DNA of 64,000 nt from Chloroflexi bacterium 54-19 (GCA_001898225.1 MKTJ01000025.1:7127-71126); one strand, 5' to 3'. Shown: positions 14,706 to 25,029, counted from the first letter of the stretch. Translations and numbers: made by a program. Notes: generated from the sequence alone by a model not told the origin.

Positions 14706-17700
14706 CCGAAACGCACCCCCTGGCCGACTGGACCCGCCTGATTAACCCGGCCCTGGACCGCTTGCTGGCCGGGTGGGTCTGCCTCCAACTCGACCCCGCG
14801 ACCCTACCGAGCGCGCTCGACCGGGTGGTCGGCTTCACCAGCCAGCAGGGCGAAGGGCAGTTAAACTTCCTGAAATTGTTGTATCTCCTGACCGGACCCG
14901 AAGCGCGCCCGGCCCTCTTTAACGGTCTCCTGGGCCAGCCGCCGACCGCCGACCGCTTGCAGATGTTGATTGCCGTCGTCCGGGTCGACCCCCACTCCCA
15001 CGAAACCTGGCAGAGCTACCTGACTTCTCTCGCGAGTGGCTCGGACCAGACCTTTGGGCGGCAAGTCCTCGACCTGGTGGCCCGTATCGGCAAGGTTGAC
15101 CCCGACAGCGAACAGCCGCCGAACCTGGAACTGGTCAGCCTGGCCGAAATCGCCCTGGAACTCCTTTCCCAGAACGGTTCCCCCGATGCCTCCCTGTTCC
15201 TGCAACTCGGCCAGAACCAGGAGCAACTCGGCCTGGCGGATAAGGCCCTCAACAGCTACAGCAAGGCTCACCGCAGTTCGAGTCTCCCGGCCCTGGAAGG
15301 GACGCTGGGGGTTGCCCGGTTGCGGTCACAGCAGGGCGCTTACAACGAGGCTTCTTCGACCCTCTCGAACCTGAAAGTGCGTTTGAACTACTTCCAGGCC
15401 GAAATTGACAACCAGTTGTCGGTCAACTTCCGGCAGCAGGGCGAGTTCGACGCGGCCCTGGACGCTGCCCGGCAAGCGGTTGACAAGGGCAAGCGCCCGA
15501 CCTACCGCCACAATTTGGCCCTGGCCCTCAGCGCCAAAGGGAGCCGCACCGAGGCCGAGGACGAACTCCAGAAGCTGACCCAGGAATTCCCGAACTTTGC
15601 CGATGGTTTCTACGACCTGGGCCGCTTGCAGTCCGAACGGGGCGCGGGCGACCTGGCCCTGGTAAATTTGGGCCGGGCGGTCGAGCTTTCCTCGAATACC
15701 TCGCGCTACCTGTACGACCTGGGCCGTTCGCTCCTGGCCCAGGGCAAGCTCGATGAAGCCCTGACCCACCTCAAAGCCAGCGTGGCCCAGGGGACCAACC
15801 AGGCCGACTACTTCGTGGCCCTGGGCCTGGTTTCGCTCAAACTGGCTCAACTGGACGAGGCCCACGCGGCCTTTACGAAATCAATCGAACTGGCCGGGGA
15901 CAAACTGCGGGCCGACCAACTGGCCTACCTGGCCGCGACCGATTTCGCCCAGGCTAACTACGCCGAGGCCCAGCGCAGCCTGACCCGCGCCCTCAACCTC
16001 GAACCGCAAAAGACTATTTTGTGGATGCTCTCGGCGCTGGTCGCCGAGGCAGACAACCGCTCCGACCTGGCCCTGGCCCAGTATCGCAAGGCCACGACCT
16101 ACAGCACCGACGGTTCGCAAGCGCCTACAAATTTGCGGGTGGCCTGGGAACTCGGTATGGCGCGGGGTCTGCGCCTCAATAAGCGGGTGGACGAGGCCAT
16201 GCGCCACAGCCAGACCGCCAGCAAACTGGCCGCCGGGACGCCCGAAACCCTCTACGAGGAAGGGCAACTTGCCCTGGCCCGCAACAACAAAATGGACGCC
16301 TCGACCGCTTTCGGGCGCGGCGTGACCGCTCTCGGTATGTACGTGAGCAAGGAAGAACCGGCCACCAACCTCTATCCGAGTGAAACGGGCTGGCTCCAAC
16401 TCTTTACCGTACCGGGCGAACTGCAATTCGAACTGCCCTACTACTACGCTGTGACCCTGCGCGAACTGGCCCGCCACGAACAGTCCCAGAAAGTTTTGCG
16501 CCAGCAGTTGCAGAACCTGGAAACCGTCCCGTCCCGGCCCCGGACCGAACTCGAAAACGCTCTCATCCAGTCGCGGCGGGCGGCCTTCAACTACGAGTTG
16601 GGCCTGTCGCTGATGGCGGTCAACAACAACCAGGAAGGCCAGTTGCACCTGAGCCAGGCTGTCACCGAAGCGCCGTTAAAAGCGGTCTACCGGCTCGGTC
16701 TTGCCAAGGCCCTTATCAAAGGCAACCAGGTCGACCGGGCGGTCTACGAACTCAACCAGGCCCGCGAACTTGACGCCGGGTTGGCCGAGGTCAACGCGGT
16801 CCTGGCCGAAATCAACCTGGCCGGGGGAGCGAAAGCGCCCGACCAGAACGTGATGCTGGGAAGCCTGAACCTCTACCTGAAAGCGCTCGAATCGGAGCCG
16901 AACAACCAGCGGTATCTCTACCGGGCGGCTCTGCTGGCCTACCACCTGCGCCACCAGAACCACGCCACCGAGCTTATCCGGCGGTTGCTCCAGATTGCCC
17001 CGAACATGGCCGCCGCCCACCTGCTCCTGGCCTGTAACCTGGAGCGGAGCGGCAACCTGGCAAAGGCCCGCGAGGAAATCGCTATCGCCCTGGCGAAAGG
17101 CGGCAAGAGCGCCGATTACTACGCCGTCGCGGCCCGGTTGGCGCGGCGGGCCAACGCCCTGCCGGAGATGGAGCAACTCCTGACGGTCCTGCGGGTCCAG
17201 CCGAACCTGCCGCTGTATCTCCAGGCCGCTCTCAAGACCGAGGAAGGCGAACTGGCCCTGGCCCAGGAGAAATACTTCCCGGCGGGTGAAGCCTACAAAG
17301 AAGCGATTGACGCTTTCCAGAAGTTTACCGCGACCGGCCAGCCGATACCGCTGGAAGAACTCTACTACGAGAACGGCGCGTTCACGGGCGGCAGCGCCTA
17401 CGGCCAATCGCTCCTGGCGAACTTCAAAGTGGCTTACGCCGGGGTCTTGCAGCACCTCAAGAATTACGACCAGGCCCTGCAAGAACTCGATGAAGCCCTG
17501 GCAATGCAGCCGTCGCTGGCCTCGGCCCATATCCTGCGGGGCGACCTGCTGGTCCAGCAGGGCCGGACGCGTGACGCCCTGGTTTCCCGCCAGCGCGCCG
17601 CCGAACTCGAACCGTCGCCGCAGCGCCTCTACGACCTCGGCCTGGCTTATCTCAAGCTGGACGAAGTCGAGCCGGCCATTGACGCCTTCAAACAGGTCGA

Positions 17701-18280
17701 GAACAGCAAAGAGATTAACAACCGGAGCGATTACTGGGCAGGCTTTGGCCAGGCTTACCAGAAGTCGAAGAATTACTCGGCGGCGCGGGCGGCTTACAAA
17801 CGCGGCCTCCAACTCAATCCGAGCGACCCCGACCTGCAAAAGGCCCTGGCCGACTCCTTCCTCAGCACCGGGGAGAAACAGTCAGCCGTCCAGTACCTGC
17901 AAGGCGCGGTGGTCAGCCAGCCCCAGAACCCCGATTTGCGGATGGAGTTGGCCCGCCTCTACGAAGACCTGAAGTGGAACCAGGAGGCCAACAGCGAGTA
18001 CGAGCAGGCCACCAACCTCAACCCTTCCTCGCCGAACGTCTGGTTGCAGCGGGGCAAAGCCCTCAACCGGACCGGCCAGACCGAGCAGGCGCGTTCGTCC
18101 CTCGAACAGGCCCTGCGGCTCGATGGCAACCTGGCCGAGGCGCATTACGAAATCGGGATGCTCTACCTGAAGTCGTTCCAGGCCCGGAGCGCCCAGACCG
18201 ATAAGCTGCCGCCCGACCTGCGAGGTATGTTTACCTCGTCGGGGGTAGCCAGTAGTCAGAGGGCAGAAGTCAGAAGTTAG
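14594..18280 (+). CDS. Giant TPR protein (C-terminal part of the STAND-like ATPase)
   Basis: About 1230 residues, almost all tetratricopeptide repeats; e.g. 'RQQGEFDAALDAARQAVD', 'ADGFYDLGRLQSERGAGDLA', 'VHAI..'-type helices and 'LAEAHYEIGMLYLKSFQ' at the end. The frame is open from about 14552 ('ASFASAATNAVAAPV'), so the nominal GTG at 14594 is probably not a true start. In STAND proteins such repeats are the sensor arm. The last residues (ASSQRAEVRS) and the stop are supplied by a heptad array that begins inside the coding sequence. Confidence 0.8.
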   Translation: MQAPVPAPTPAQTSYPNLAAPAASTASTPLPDSVAGLTETHPLADWTRLINPALDRLLAGWVCLQLDPATLPSALDRVVGFTSQQGEGQLNFLKLLYLLTGPEARPALFNGLLGQPPTADRLQMLIAVVRVDPHSHETWQSYLTSLASGSDQTFGRQVLDLVARIGKVDPDSEQPPNLELVSLAEIALELLSQNGSPDASLFLQLGQNQEQLGLADKALNSYSKAHRSSSLPALEGTLGVARLRSQQGAYNEASSTLSNLKVRLNYFQAEIDNQLSVNFRQQGEFDAALDAARQAVDKGKRPTYRHNLALALSAKGSRTEAEDELQKLTQEFPNFADGFYDLGRLQSERGAGDLALVNLGRAVELSSNTSRYLYDLGRSLLAQGKLDEALTHLKASVAQGTNQADYFVALGLVSLKLAQLDEAHAAFTKSIELAGDKLRADQLAYLAATDFAQANYAEAQRSLTRALNLEPQKTILWMLSALVAEADNRSDLALAQYRKATTYSTDGSQAPTNLRVAWELGMARGLRLNKRVDEAMRHSQTASKLAAGTPETLYEEGQLALARNNKMDASTAFGRGVTALGMYVSKEEPATNLYPSETGWLQLFTVPGELQFELPYYYAVTLRELARHEQSQKVLRQQLQNLETVPSRPRTELENALIQSRRAAFNYELGLSLMAVNNNQEGQLHLSQAVTEAPLKAVYRLGLAKALIKGNQVDRAVYELNQARELDAGLAEVNAVLAEINLAGGAKAPDQNVMLGSLNLYLKALESEPNNQRYLYRAALLAYHLRHQNHATELIRRLLQIAPNMAAAHLLLACNLERSGNLAKAREEIAIALAKGGKSADYYAVAARLARRANALPEMEQLLTVLRVQPNLPLYLQAALKTEEGELALAQEKYFPAGEAYKEAIDAFQKFTATGQPIPLEELYYENGAFTGGSAYGQSLLANFKVAYAGVLQHLKNYDQALQELDEALAMQPSLASAHILRGDLLVQQGRTRDALVSRQRAAELEPSPQRLYDLGLAYLKLDEVEPAIDAFKQVENSKEINNRSDYWAGFGQAYQKSKNYSAARAAYKRGLQLNPSDPDLQKALADSFLSTGEKQSAVQYLQGAVVSQPQNPDLRMELARLYEDLKWNQEANSEYEQATNLNPSSPNVWLQRGKALNRTGQTEQARSSLEQALRLDGNLAEAHYEIGMLYLKSFQARSAQTDKLPPDLRGMFTSSGVASSQRAEVRS

Positions 18281-18405
18281 AAGGCAGTAGTCAGAGGGCA
18301 GAAGTCAGTAGCTAGAAATCAGAAGGCAGAAGCCAGTAGCTAGAAATCAGTATCAATAGTCGAAAATTTCTCACTGACTACTGGCTACTGACCTCTGACT
18401 ACTAT
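18249..18405. repeat. Inverted pair of heptad arrays between TPR genes
   Basis: Forward units (AGTCAGAGGGCAGAAGTCAG...) run from the end of the upstream gene to about 18350; reverse units (CTGACTACTGGCTACTGACC...) run from 18368 to 18405, 20 bases before the next ATG. The RNA could fold into a long imperfect hairpin. Confidence 0.85.
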
Positions 18406-18427
18406 TCAAAAGAGCGGACAAAGGATT

Positions 18428-20485
18428 ATGGCAACAATTCAGATGCAGAAGAAACCGGTAGCCAGGCCGGTCGAAACCCCGGCGGACATCTCAGCCGAAC
18501 TCGAAAAGGCCCACGAGCATCTGCGTAAAGCGGTGACGCTCAACCAGGGCACAGCCGCTTACCAGTACGCCCTGGCCCAGGCCGAATTCCTGGCCGGGAA
18601 CTTCTCCGCCAGCGCCGATGCCGCCGAACGCAGCCTCCAGGCCGACCCGGCTAACTACGACGCCCTTTTGCTGCTGGCCGAAACGCTGCTGCGCCTCAAA
18701 CGCTACGCCGATACCTGGACCGCTTCGATGCAGGCCATCAAGCTGGATAAGTACCGCGAGGATGCCTGGATGCTGGCCGCTCGCTCTGCCGCCGAGGCCG
18801 GGGAAGGCGACAAGGCGATCCAGTGTCTCGAACTTTTCCTTAAGGTCAATAAAGACCAACTGGTCGGCCCGCTGCCCTATATCTTGCTCGCCCGGACCTA
18901 TCTCGACACCGGCCAGCCGCAAACGGCCCTCGAACAGGTCGAACAGGCCCTGGCGAAAATGCGCTCTTTCTATATCGCGCCCGGCCCCTACTTCCTGGCC
19001 CTGCGCGCCCAGGTCCTGCGCCACCTGAAACAACCGGTCGAAGCCCTCGAATACTACCGACAGGCTTTGCAGATGTCGCCGCAAGACCCCGCCCTCCACA
19101 ACGAACTGGGCGAGGCTGTCCTCGAACAGAACAAGCCGCTCGACGCTTTGCGCTCCTTCCGGCAGGCCGTCGAACTCGACCCCAACAGCGCCCTCTACCA
19201 TTACAACGCCGGGACCGCCGCCCGCCGGGCTGCTGTCTCTCAGGCCGGTATGACCAAACAGACCGACTCCCTGCCCCAGCAGGCTGTCGAACTGCTTTTA
19301 CGGGCGACCGACCTCAACCCGGTAGTGGCGAAATACTGGTACGAACTGGCCCTGGCTTACAAGGGTATCAACAACTACCGCGAGATGAAACTGGCTTTGC
19401 AGCAGGCTATCGCCCAATCGACCGTCTTTACCGACGCTGAAGCGCCCCAGGTCGGCTATATGCGGCTCTACGCCTGGGCCTGCCAGCGGTTGGGAGATTT
19501 CGACTCGGCCCGCGAGACCCTCAAGTCTATCCTGGCAATCCTGCCCAACGACCACATCACGCTCAACGATATGGGCGAACTCTCCTACAAACTGGGCAAC
19601 TTCAAAGCCGCCTTTAACTACTTCCGCAAGGCCGAAACTATCGCCAACGACCACCCGCGCTACCTGGCGAACCTGTCGCGGGCGATGGTCAAACTCGACC
19701 GGCCCGAAGAAGCCCGCGAACTGGTCGAAGAAGCGGCCCGGATTGACCCTAAAGACTATTATGTCCGCTTCCAGCTTGGGGCGGTCTTGCTCGACGCCGG
19801 TCAGGCCGACCAGGCTCTCGAACACCTGCAAGAGGCTGCCTCGAAAGAGCCCGACAACGCCGAGTTCCGCTACTACCTGGGCCGGGCTTACCTTAACACG
19901 GGCCACATTTCCGAGGCCATTCACCACTACCTCGAAGCTGTCAACGGCGCGCCGCTCAAACACCAGTGGCAGGCCGAACTGGGCGAAATCTACCTGCGCG
20001 AACACGCCTACGTCCCGGCCCTCGAACACCTGCGGCTGGCCGCTCAGCTCGAACCGGGCGAACCGGTCTACCGCTACAACCTGGCGATTGCCCAGGCTTC
20101 CAACGGCGACTTGCAGGCGGCGCTCTACACCCTGCGCGAGGCTCTCCGCACCTTTGGTGATTTCGCCGGGGCCGAGTGGTACTACCTGGAAGGCAAGCTG
20201 TTGACCGAAAACGGGCGGCTGGACGAAGCCCTCGAATCGTTCGTCCGGGCCAACCACATGGAACCCGGCAACCCCGACTACAAGGTTGACCTGGCGAAAG
20301 TGTTGCGGCTGAAAGGCGCGCCGGTAGACCGGGTCCGCCCGCTGCTTGACGAAGCCCTGACCGAAGACCCCGAAAGCCTGCGGGCCTACGAAGAACTGGC
20401 CTACACCCTGGAACAAAGCAACCAGGACGAGGCCGCCGTCCAGACCCTGGAAGCGCGCATTAACGAAGTCCTGTCGAAGGTCTAG
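18428..20485 (+). CDS. TPR protein
   Basis: A 685-residue protein made of about 15 TPR units from residue 20 to the end, e.g. 'YQYALAQAEFLAGNFSASAD', 'LHNELGEAVLEQNKPLDALR', 'AEFRYYLGRAYLNTGHISEA'. No catalytic domain, signal peptide or membrane helix is seen. AAAGGA precedes the ATG by two bases more than usual spacing allows but no better start exists. Likely a scaffold that assembles the neighbouring ATPase and protease; second of three TPR genes in a row. Confidence 0.85.
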   Translation: MATIQMQKKPVARPVETPADISAELEKAHEHLRKAVTLNQGTAAYQYALAQAEFLAGNFSASADAAERSLQADPANYDALLLLAETLLRLKRYADTWTASMQAIKLDKYREDAWMLAARSAAEAGEGDKAIQCLELFLKVNKDQLVGPLPYILLARTYLDTGQPQTALEQVEQALAKMRSFYIAPGPYFLALRAQVLRHLKQPVEALEYYRQALQMSPQDPALHNELGEAVLEQNKPLDALRSFRQAVELDPNSALYHYNAGTAARRAAVSQAGMTKQTDSLPQQAVELLLRATDLNPVVAKYWYELALAYKGINNYREMKLALQQAIAQSTVFTDAEAPQVGYMRLYAWACQRLGDFDSARETLKSILAILPNDHITLNDMGELSYKLGNFKAAFNYFRKAETIANDHPRYLANLSRAMVKLDRPEEARELVEEAARIDPKDYYVRFQLGAVLLDAGQADQALEHLQEAASKEPDNAEFRYYLGRAYLNTGHISEAIHHYLEAVNGAPLKHQWQAELGEIYLREHAYVPALEHLRLAAQLEPGEPVYRYNLAIAQASNGDLQAALYTLREALRTFGDFAGAEWYYLEGKLLTENGRLDEALESFVRANHMEPGNPDYKVDLAKVLRLKGAPVDRVRPLLDEALTEDPESLRAYEELAYTLEQSNQDEAAVQTLEARINEVLSKV

Positions 20486-20628
20486 TAGTCAGAGGTCAGA
20501 GGGCAGTAGTCAGAGGATTGAGAAAACCAAACGCTTATCAAAATTACTGGTTTCTGACTACTGCCCTCTGGGTACTGACTTCTGGCTACTGGCCTCTGAC
20601 TACTGACCTCTGGCTACTGGCAACTGAT
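20485..20628. repeat. Inverted pair of heptad arrays between TPR genes
   Basis: Forward AGTAGTCAGAGGTCAGAGGG units (20485-20518) start at the stop codon; reverse CTGACTACTGCCCTCTG units (20552-20628) end just before the ribosome site GAGGAG of the next gene. Same layout as at 18249-18405. Confidence 0.85.
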
Positions 20629-20640
20629 TGAGGAGTAAAA

Positions 20641-21393
20641 ATGTACGATTACGCTCATTTAACCAAAAGCTACCGGACCGATAACAGCCCCAGCGCCCGC
20701 AATACCGGCTGGTGGAGCGGCGACGAGGCCGGGCTGACCGGTAATTACACCCCTGATTTCCTGAAGGGTTACCTCCTGCACTATTGCCGCCTGTGCGACC
20801 GGACCAACCGCCAGGGAACCGTCCCGGTGTTGCAGGCCCTGCTCGAAATCGAGCCGGAAAACGGCGAGGTCCATTACCTGCTGGCCCGGCAGTACGACCT
20901 GGGCGGTCTGCGCGAACTGGCGATGCCGAGCTACGAGCGGGCGGCGGCTCTCTGCCCCGAAAAACCCGAATACGCCCTGGCGGCGGTACGGACGGCGGGC
21001 TACCTGGGCGACCGCATCAAGGCCATGTCGCTGGTCAACAGCGTCATCTCGGCCTACCCGGTCATGGCCGAAGCCTGGTACGAGCGGGCCATCATCTACG
21101 AAACCGACGAGAACTGGAACCGGGCCCTTTCCGACCTGCACCGCTGCCGCGACCTCGAACCGCACAATACCGATTACCTGTGCGACATCGCCCGGATTTA
21201 CCGGCTGCAAAAGAGCTACCGGCTGGCCCGCCAGTTCGCCGAACGGGCTTTGCGCGAAGACCCTCGCTGCCAGCGCGCCCACGCCGAATTGCGCGAAATC
21301 CCGATGCGCGGCCACATCATGGGAATGATGTTCCGCAGCGAGGACGACGCTCTCGACCCGTCGCGGGCGGGTTATAACGTGCGCGAAGACTAA
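20641..21393 (+). CDS. TPR protein, short
   Basis: A 250-residue protein with about five TPR units ('EVHYLLARQYDLGGLRELAM', 'AEAWYERAIIYETDENWNRA', 'TDYLCDIARIYRLQKSYRLA'). A GAGGAG site lies eight bases before the ATG. The N-terminal 50 residues are not TPR and are unrecognised. It lies 87 bases before the protease gene and was probably cotranscribed with it. Confidence 0.8.
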   Translation: MYDYAHLTKSYRTDNSPSARNTGWWSGDEAGLTGNYTPDFLKGYLLHYCRLCDRTNRQGTVPVLQALLEIEPENGEVHYLLARQYDLGGLRELAMPSYERAAALCPEKPEYALAAVRTAGYLGDRIKAMSLVNSVISAYPVMAEAWYERAIIYETDENWNRALSDLHRCRDLEPHNTDYLCDIARIYRLQKSYRLARQFAERALREDPRCQRAHAELREIPMRGHIMGMMFRSEDDALDPSRAGYNVRED

Positions 21394-21480
21394 ACACCAC
21401 CCACCACCGGACCCGGCTTTCCGCCTGGCCGGACCGGAACCGGGACAAACAGCTACTAGACGACGGGAATCGGTAGAAAC

Positions 21481-24400
21481 ATGGCTAAAACCCAGACCAC
21501 CAGCAAGAACACCCTGGAAACAACCCTCTACGACGGTATAACGATGGTCAGCGTGCTTTTGCGCACCGGCTATCATACCGAGGCGGCCAGCCTGGCCTCG
21601 CAGTTGCTGGTCCATTTCCCCCAGGCTTTGCCGCTGCACGTCGGGGCCGGACGCGCCCTCATGGCGGCGACCGGCGAGGGGGTCAACACCCAGCGCGCCC
21701 TCGGTCACCTGCGGCGTGTCCTTGATTCGGACCCCGAAAACTGGCGGATTCGGCTCGAAACGGTCCTGCTCTACCTGCGCGGCGATAAAGCCCAGCGCGA
21801 CCGGGCCGGGCAAGAACTCTGGCTGGCCGTCCAGTCGGCCCCGGATAACCCCTGGCTGCGCGAGATGATTGACTGGCTGCCCGAACAGAATATTTTTAAG
21901 AAGACCCAAAAATGGAACGCCTCGGTGGCGCGCGGGTTTGGCGTCAATTCGCTGAACGTCCCGCCCGACCAGCAAAACCAGGACGAGGGCGGGGTGGCCC
22001 GCCTCTACCTGCGCCGCAAGATGCCCTGGATGGCCGTCGAATATTTTGAGAGAGCCGCCCACCGCCTGACCCCCGAACAACTCGCCAGCCGCAGCGATTT
22101 GCGGAGTGGGTTGCTGCTGTCGCTCTGGCTGAACGGCGAAAGCAAGCGGGCCAGCGCCCTCGCCAGCGAAATGCTGCTCGACCAGCCCCAGCTTATCCTG
22201 CCGCGCCTGATTCTGACCGCCCACCTGTCGAGCACCGCCCTCAAGAACCATCCCGAAGCCCTGACCCGCCTGATGGAGCCGGTCTGGAAGCTCGACCCTT
22301 ATTTAGCGCGGGCCGGTGAAATCGCTTACCAGGCCGGGGTCGATTTGCCGCCCGATTTGTGGCCGCGCCCGCTGGCCGGGACCAACCTCTTAGGCGAGGG
22401 CAAAGGCCCGGCGGCCTGGCAGCACCTCCCTTCCTCCACCCTGGAAACCATCAGCCTGAAACTGGGTGATATTGACCGGGACTGGCTCAACGATTTGCTC
22501 GAAGCCAGCCACCAGCAGGAAGTCGACGCCGTTTCGCGGGGCGGGATGCAGCGCATGTGGCACCCCCACACCGAAGTCAGCTTTAGCCTGTCCGAGGTAG
22601 ATGGTCTGCTGGTGGACGTGACCCCGGCGGCAATGGCCGACGCTCTTTCCGGCAGCAAGCTCGACAACGGACTGGTGATGCCCAAGGGCCGCGTCTTTGC
22701 TCACGGCGGCAAACCCGATACCGAACTCGAAGGTATCGCCTCGGCTATTGCGGCGGTCGAAAACCTGCTCTATGGCACCGGGCGGCCCAAACGCCCCAGT
22801 TCCGCGAAGAAAAAACGGCGGCCCCAGGCCGGTCTTTACAGCCGCCTGTCGGTCCGGCGTTTCCGCAAGGGTGGCGAGGACGAGAGCGATTTCGACCCGA
22901 ACGACATGGAAAGCGACCAGGACGGTTTCCGCGAAGGCGTGACCCTGGCCGACTATACCCCGCGCCCTTCCGGTTCTTCTTCTTCTTCTGCGCCAATGGC
23001 CTCGTCCGGTTCGCGCCTGCCGCTGGGTGGGACCGAAGGCGAACGCACCTGGGCCGTCAAACAGGCCACCGCCCTGATTGTGACGAGCGAACAGGCTTTT
23101 AAGTCGAAGTACGGCCCCGACGGTTGGACCCGCATCCAGGTCTTGCTCGAACAACTGGTGGAAGTGATGCAGTCGCACGGCTCGGACGCCCGCCTCCTGG
23201 TGGTGGATAGCGCCGAGGGTTTGCGCAAGAGCGGCTTTACCAAGCTGAACGCGGTCCGGGCCGGCAACCCCGAACAGGTCCGCGAGTTAATCAACATGGC
23301 GCTACCGGGCGAAGTCATGGACCCGGTTACGGGCTACCCGAACACGGTCTTTATCATCGGCGGGCCGGACATCATTCCCTTCTGGAAGCTGCCCAACCCC
23401 AGCTTTGACTCGGACCGGGAAGTCCTGACCGATAATCCTTACGGCGCGCGCGACCAGACCTATCTTTTGCCGGAGCGCATCGTGGGCCGCCTGCCCGACG
23501 AAAACCCCGAAGACGGCTCGGCCAAAATCCAGTTTTTGCTCGACCGCCTGACCGAGGTCATCCAGCGCCAGCGCACCCGCACCCTGCCCCACAGCGGCAT
23601 TTCGAACCTGCCGATGCGTATGTTCGAGGCGATTATGCCCTCGACGATGCGTTTCAAGGGCGGTCCCGCCGACGGTATCCGCTTCGAGCAGGAGTGGCTG
23701 CGCTCGACCCTGGCGAGTGGCGAGGTCTTCCTGGACAAGGCCCACGCGGTCCAGTTGTCCCCCTTCTTTTACAGCGCCGAAGCCTGGAAAGCCAGCACCG
23801 AGACGTTGCGCGGCTGCATGAGCGGCAATTCGAACATTGTCTTCTCGCCGCCGACCAAAATGGAGACCTTTAACACGGGCTGGCTGCAAAAGCCCCGGCT
23901 GTTGCACTTCAACCTTCACGGCTTCCGCGACACCGGTAACTGGTACGGCCAGAGCCAGTACAACAAAATCGTGGCGAACCCGACCCTCTCGTCGCTGCCG
24001 CTGGCCTTCAGCCCGAACCAGGCTGCCACCATACCCTCGCCGGGGACGGTGGTCTTTTCGGAAGCCTGCTATGGCGGCTATCTCGAAGGCAAAAGCAAAC
24101 TCGATAGCGTGGCCCTGAGTTTCCTGGCGCGGGGTACGGTGGCTTTTATCGGTTCGACCGCTATCAGCTACGGGAGCGCCGGGCCGGAACTCTGCTGCGC
24201 CGGGCATCTTTCCTACTATTTCTGGAAGGAAATCCTCAAAAACGGCAGTTCGTTTGGCCGGGCTTTGCAGGCCGCCAAGCTGAATTACGCCCGCGAACGT
24301 CTCGCCGCCGGGCACAACCTGAGCGGTGACGACGCCAAGACCCTGCTCGAATTCGTCCTCCTGGGCGACCCGACCATCGGATTGCGGGCGGTCAGTCCGA

Positions 24401-25029
24401 ATTTCTTCGCTCCTACGGCGGATATTGTCGGCCCTGGCGGCCAGTTGACCAACCAGCCAAGCAGCCAGTTGAACGGCCAGTTCGTCGGTGGGGTCCAGAA
24501 GGGCGGTCTTTTCCGCACCGGCCAGAATTACGAGCGCGAGTGGGAAGAAGACAGCAAGCTGCGCACCCGCACCAAAGGGTTGTGGAACCGCTTCGTCCAG
24601 CCCAAGGCCCAGTATAAGGCCGTTCCTTACGAGAATTTGCCGCCCGAACTGACCCACAAGGTGGACGAAATCATGGAATGGCTGCTGCCGGATGGTCCTG
24701 ACCCGGACGGCCAGTATCTGCAAGCCCTGATTGACATGGGTGCGGGTTACCAGCCGATTCGTCCGGCGGAAAAGCAGTACAAGTTCCTCCGCCACCAGAA
24801 GGGCGGGGCGGGCGCGGGCAACAACGTTTCCTCCGAGAGCGAAAGCGACGACGACAGGCCGCCCTTTGATAGCGTCTTTGGCGGCGAGGAAGGCCAGGCC
24901 CAGGTGTTGCTCTCCGGCCACCGGCCCATCCATACCGACGATGGCCGCGAGTACGACCAGGCTTTCCACCTGAATACCGATATTACCGGCTCAGAGATTA
25001 TCGTCAGCCTTTCCAGGGGGAAGGGGTAG
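21481..25029 (+). CDS. C25/CHAT-like (caspase-fold) cysteine protease with TPR-like N-terminus
   Basis: An 1182-residue protein. Residues 1-300 are TPR-like helices; about 430-510 is a basic then acidic/Ser-rich linker; about 520-980 resembles gingipain-type peptidase C25: 'VFIIGGPDIIPFWKLP', 'RIVGRLPDE', then the clan CD catalytic pair: His813 in 'LLHFNLHGFRDTGNWYG' and Cys863 in 'VVFSEACYGGYLEG', with 'ARGTVAFIGSTAISYG' and 'FVLLGDPTIGL' after. There is no signal peptide, so unlike gingipains it should act in the cytoplasm, as CHAT proteases do. Context (STAND-like ATPase and TPR proteins upstream) suggests it is the effector of a signalling complex. The last 200 residues are unrecognised. 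Confidence 0.75.
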   Translation: MAKTQTTSKNTLETTLYDGITMVSVLLRTGYHTEAASLASQLLVHFPQALPLHVGAGRALMAATGEGVNTQRALGHLRRVLDSDPENWRIRLETVLLYLRGDKAQRDRAGQELWLAVQSAPDNPWLREMIDWLPEQNIFKKTQKWNASVARGFGVNSLNVPPDQQNQDEGGVARLYLRRKMPWMAVEYFERAAHRLTPEQLASRSDLRSGLLLSLWLNGESKRASALASEMLLDQPQLILPRLILTAHLSSTALKNHPEALTRLMEPVWKLDPYLARAGEIAYQAGVDLPPDLWPRPLAGTNLLGEGKGPAAWQHLPSSTLETISLKLGDIDRDWLNDLLEASHQQEVDAVSRGGMQRMWHPHTEVSFSLSEVDGLLVDVTPAAMADALSGSKLDNGLVMPKGRVFAHGGKPDTELEGIASAIAAVENLLYGTGRPKRPSSAKKKRRPQAGLYSRLSVRRFRKGGEDESDFDPNDMESDQDGFREGVTLADYTPRPSGSSSSSAPMASSGSRLPLGGTEGERTWAVKQATALIVTSEQAFKSKYGPDGWTRIQVLLEQLVEVMQSHGSDARLLVVDSAEGLRKSGFTKLNAVRAGNPEQVRELINMALPGEVMDPVTGYPNTVFIIGGPDIIPFWKLPNPSFDSDREVLTDNPYGARDQTYLLPERIVGRLPDENPEDGSAKIQFLLDRLTEVIQRQRTRTLPHSGISNLPMRMFEAIMPSTMRFKGGPADGIRFEQEWLRSTLASGEVFLDKAHAVQLSPFFYSAEAWKASTETLRGCMSGNSNIVFSPPTKMETFNTGWLQKPRLLHFNLHGFRDTGNWYGQSQYNKIVANPTLSSLPLAFSPNQAATIPSPGTVVFSEACYGGYLEGKSKLDSVALSFLARGTVAFIGSTAISYGSAGPELCCAGHLSYYFWKEILKNGSSFGRALQAAKLNYARERLAAGHNLSGDDAKTLLEFVLLGDPTIGLRAVSPNFFAPTADIVGPGGQLTNQPSSQLNGQFVGGVQKGGLFRTGQNYEREWEEDSKLRTRTKGLWNRFVQPKAQYKAVPYENLPPELTHKVDEIMEWLLPDGPDPDGQYLQALIDMGAGYQPIRPAEKQYKFLRHQKGGAGAGNNVSSESESDDDRPPFDSVFGGEEGQAQVLLSGHRPIHTDDGREYDQAFHLNTDITGSEIIVSLSRGKG

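Noticed and set aside
15326..20416. Several long open frames on the minus strand opposite the TPR genes
   Set aside because: They mirror GC-rich codons of the real genes, have no recognisable domains and lack ribosome sites; the plus-strand frames show clear TPR motifs.
23302..24969. 555-residue minus-strand frame opposite the protease gene
   Set aside because: No family features; it is the mirror of the well-supported protease frame.
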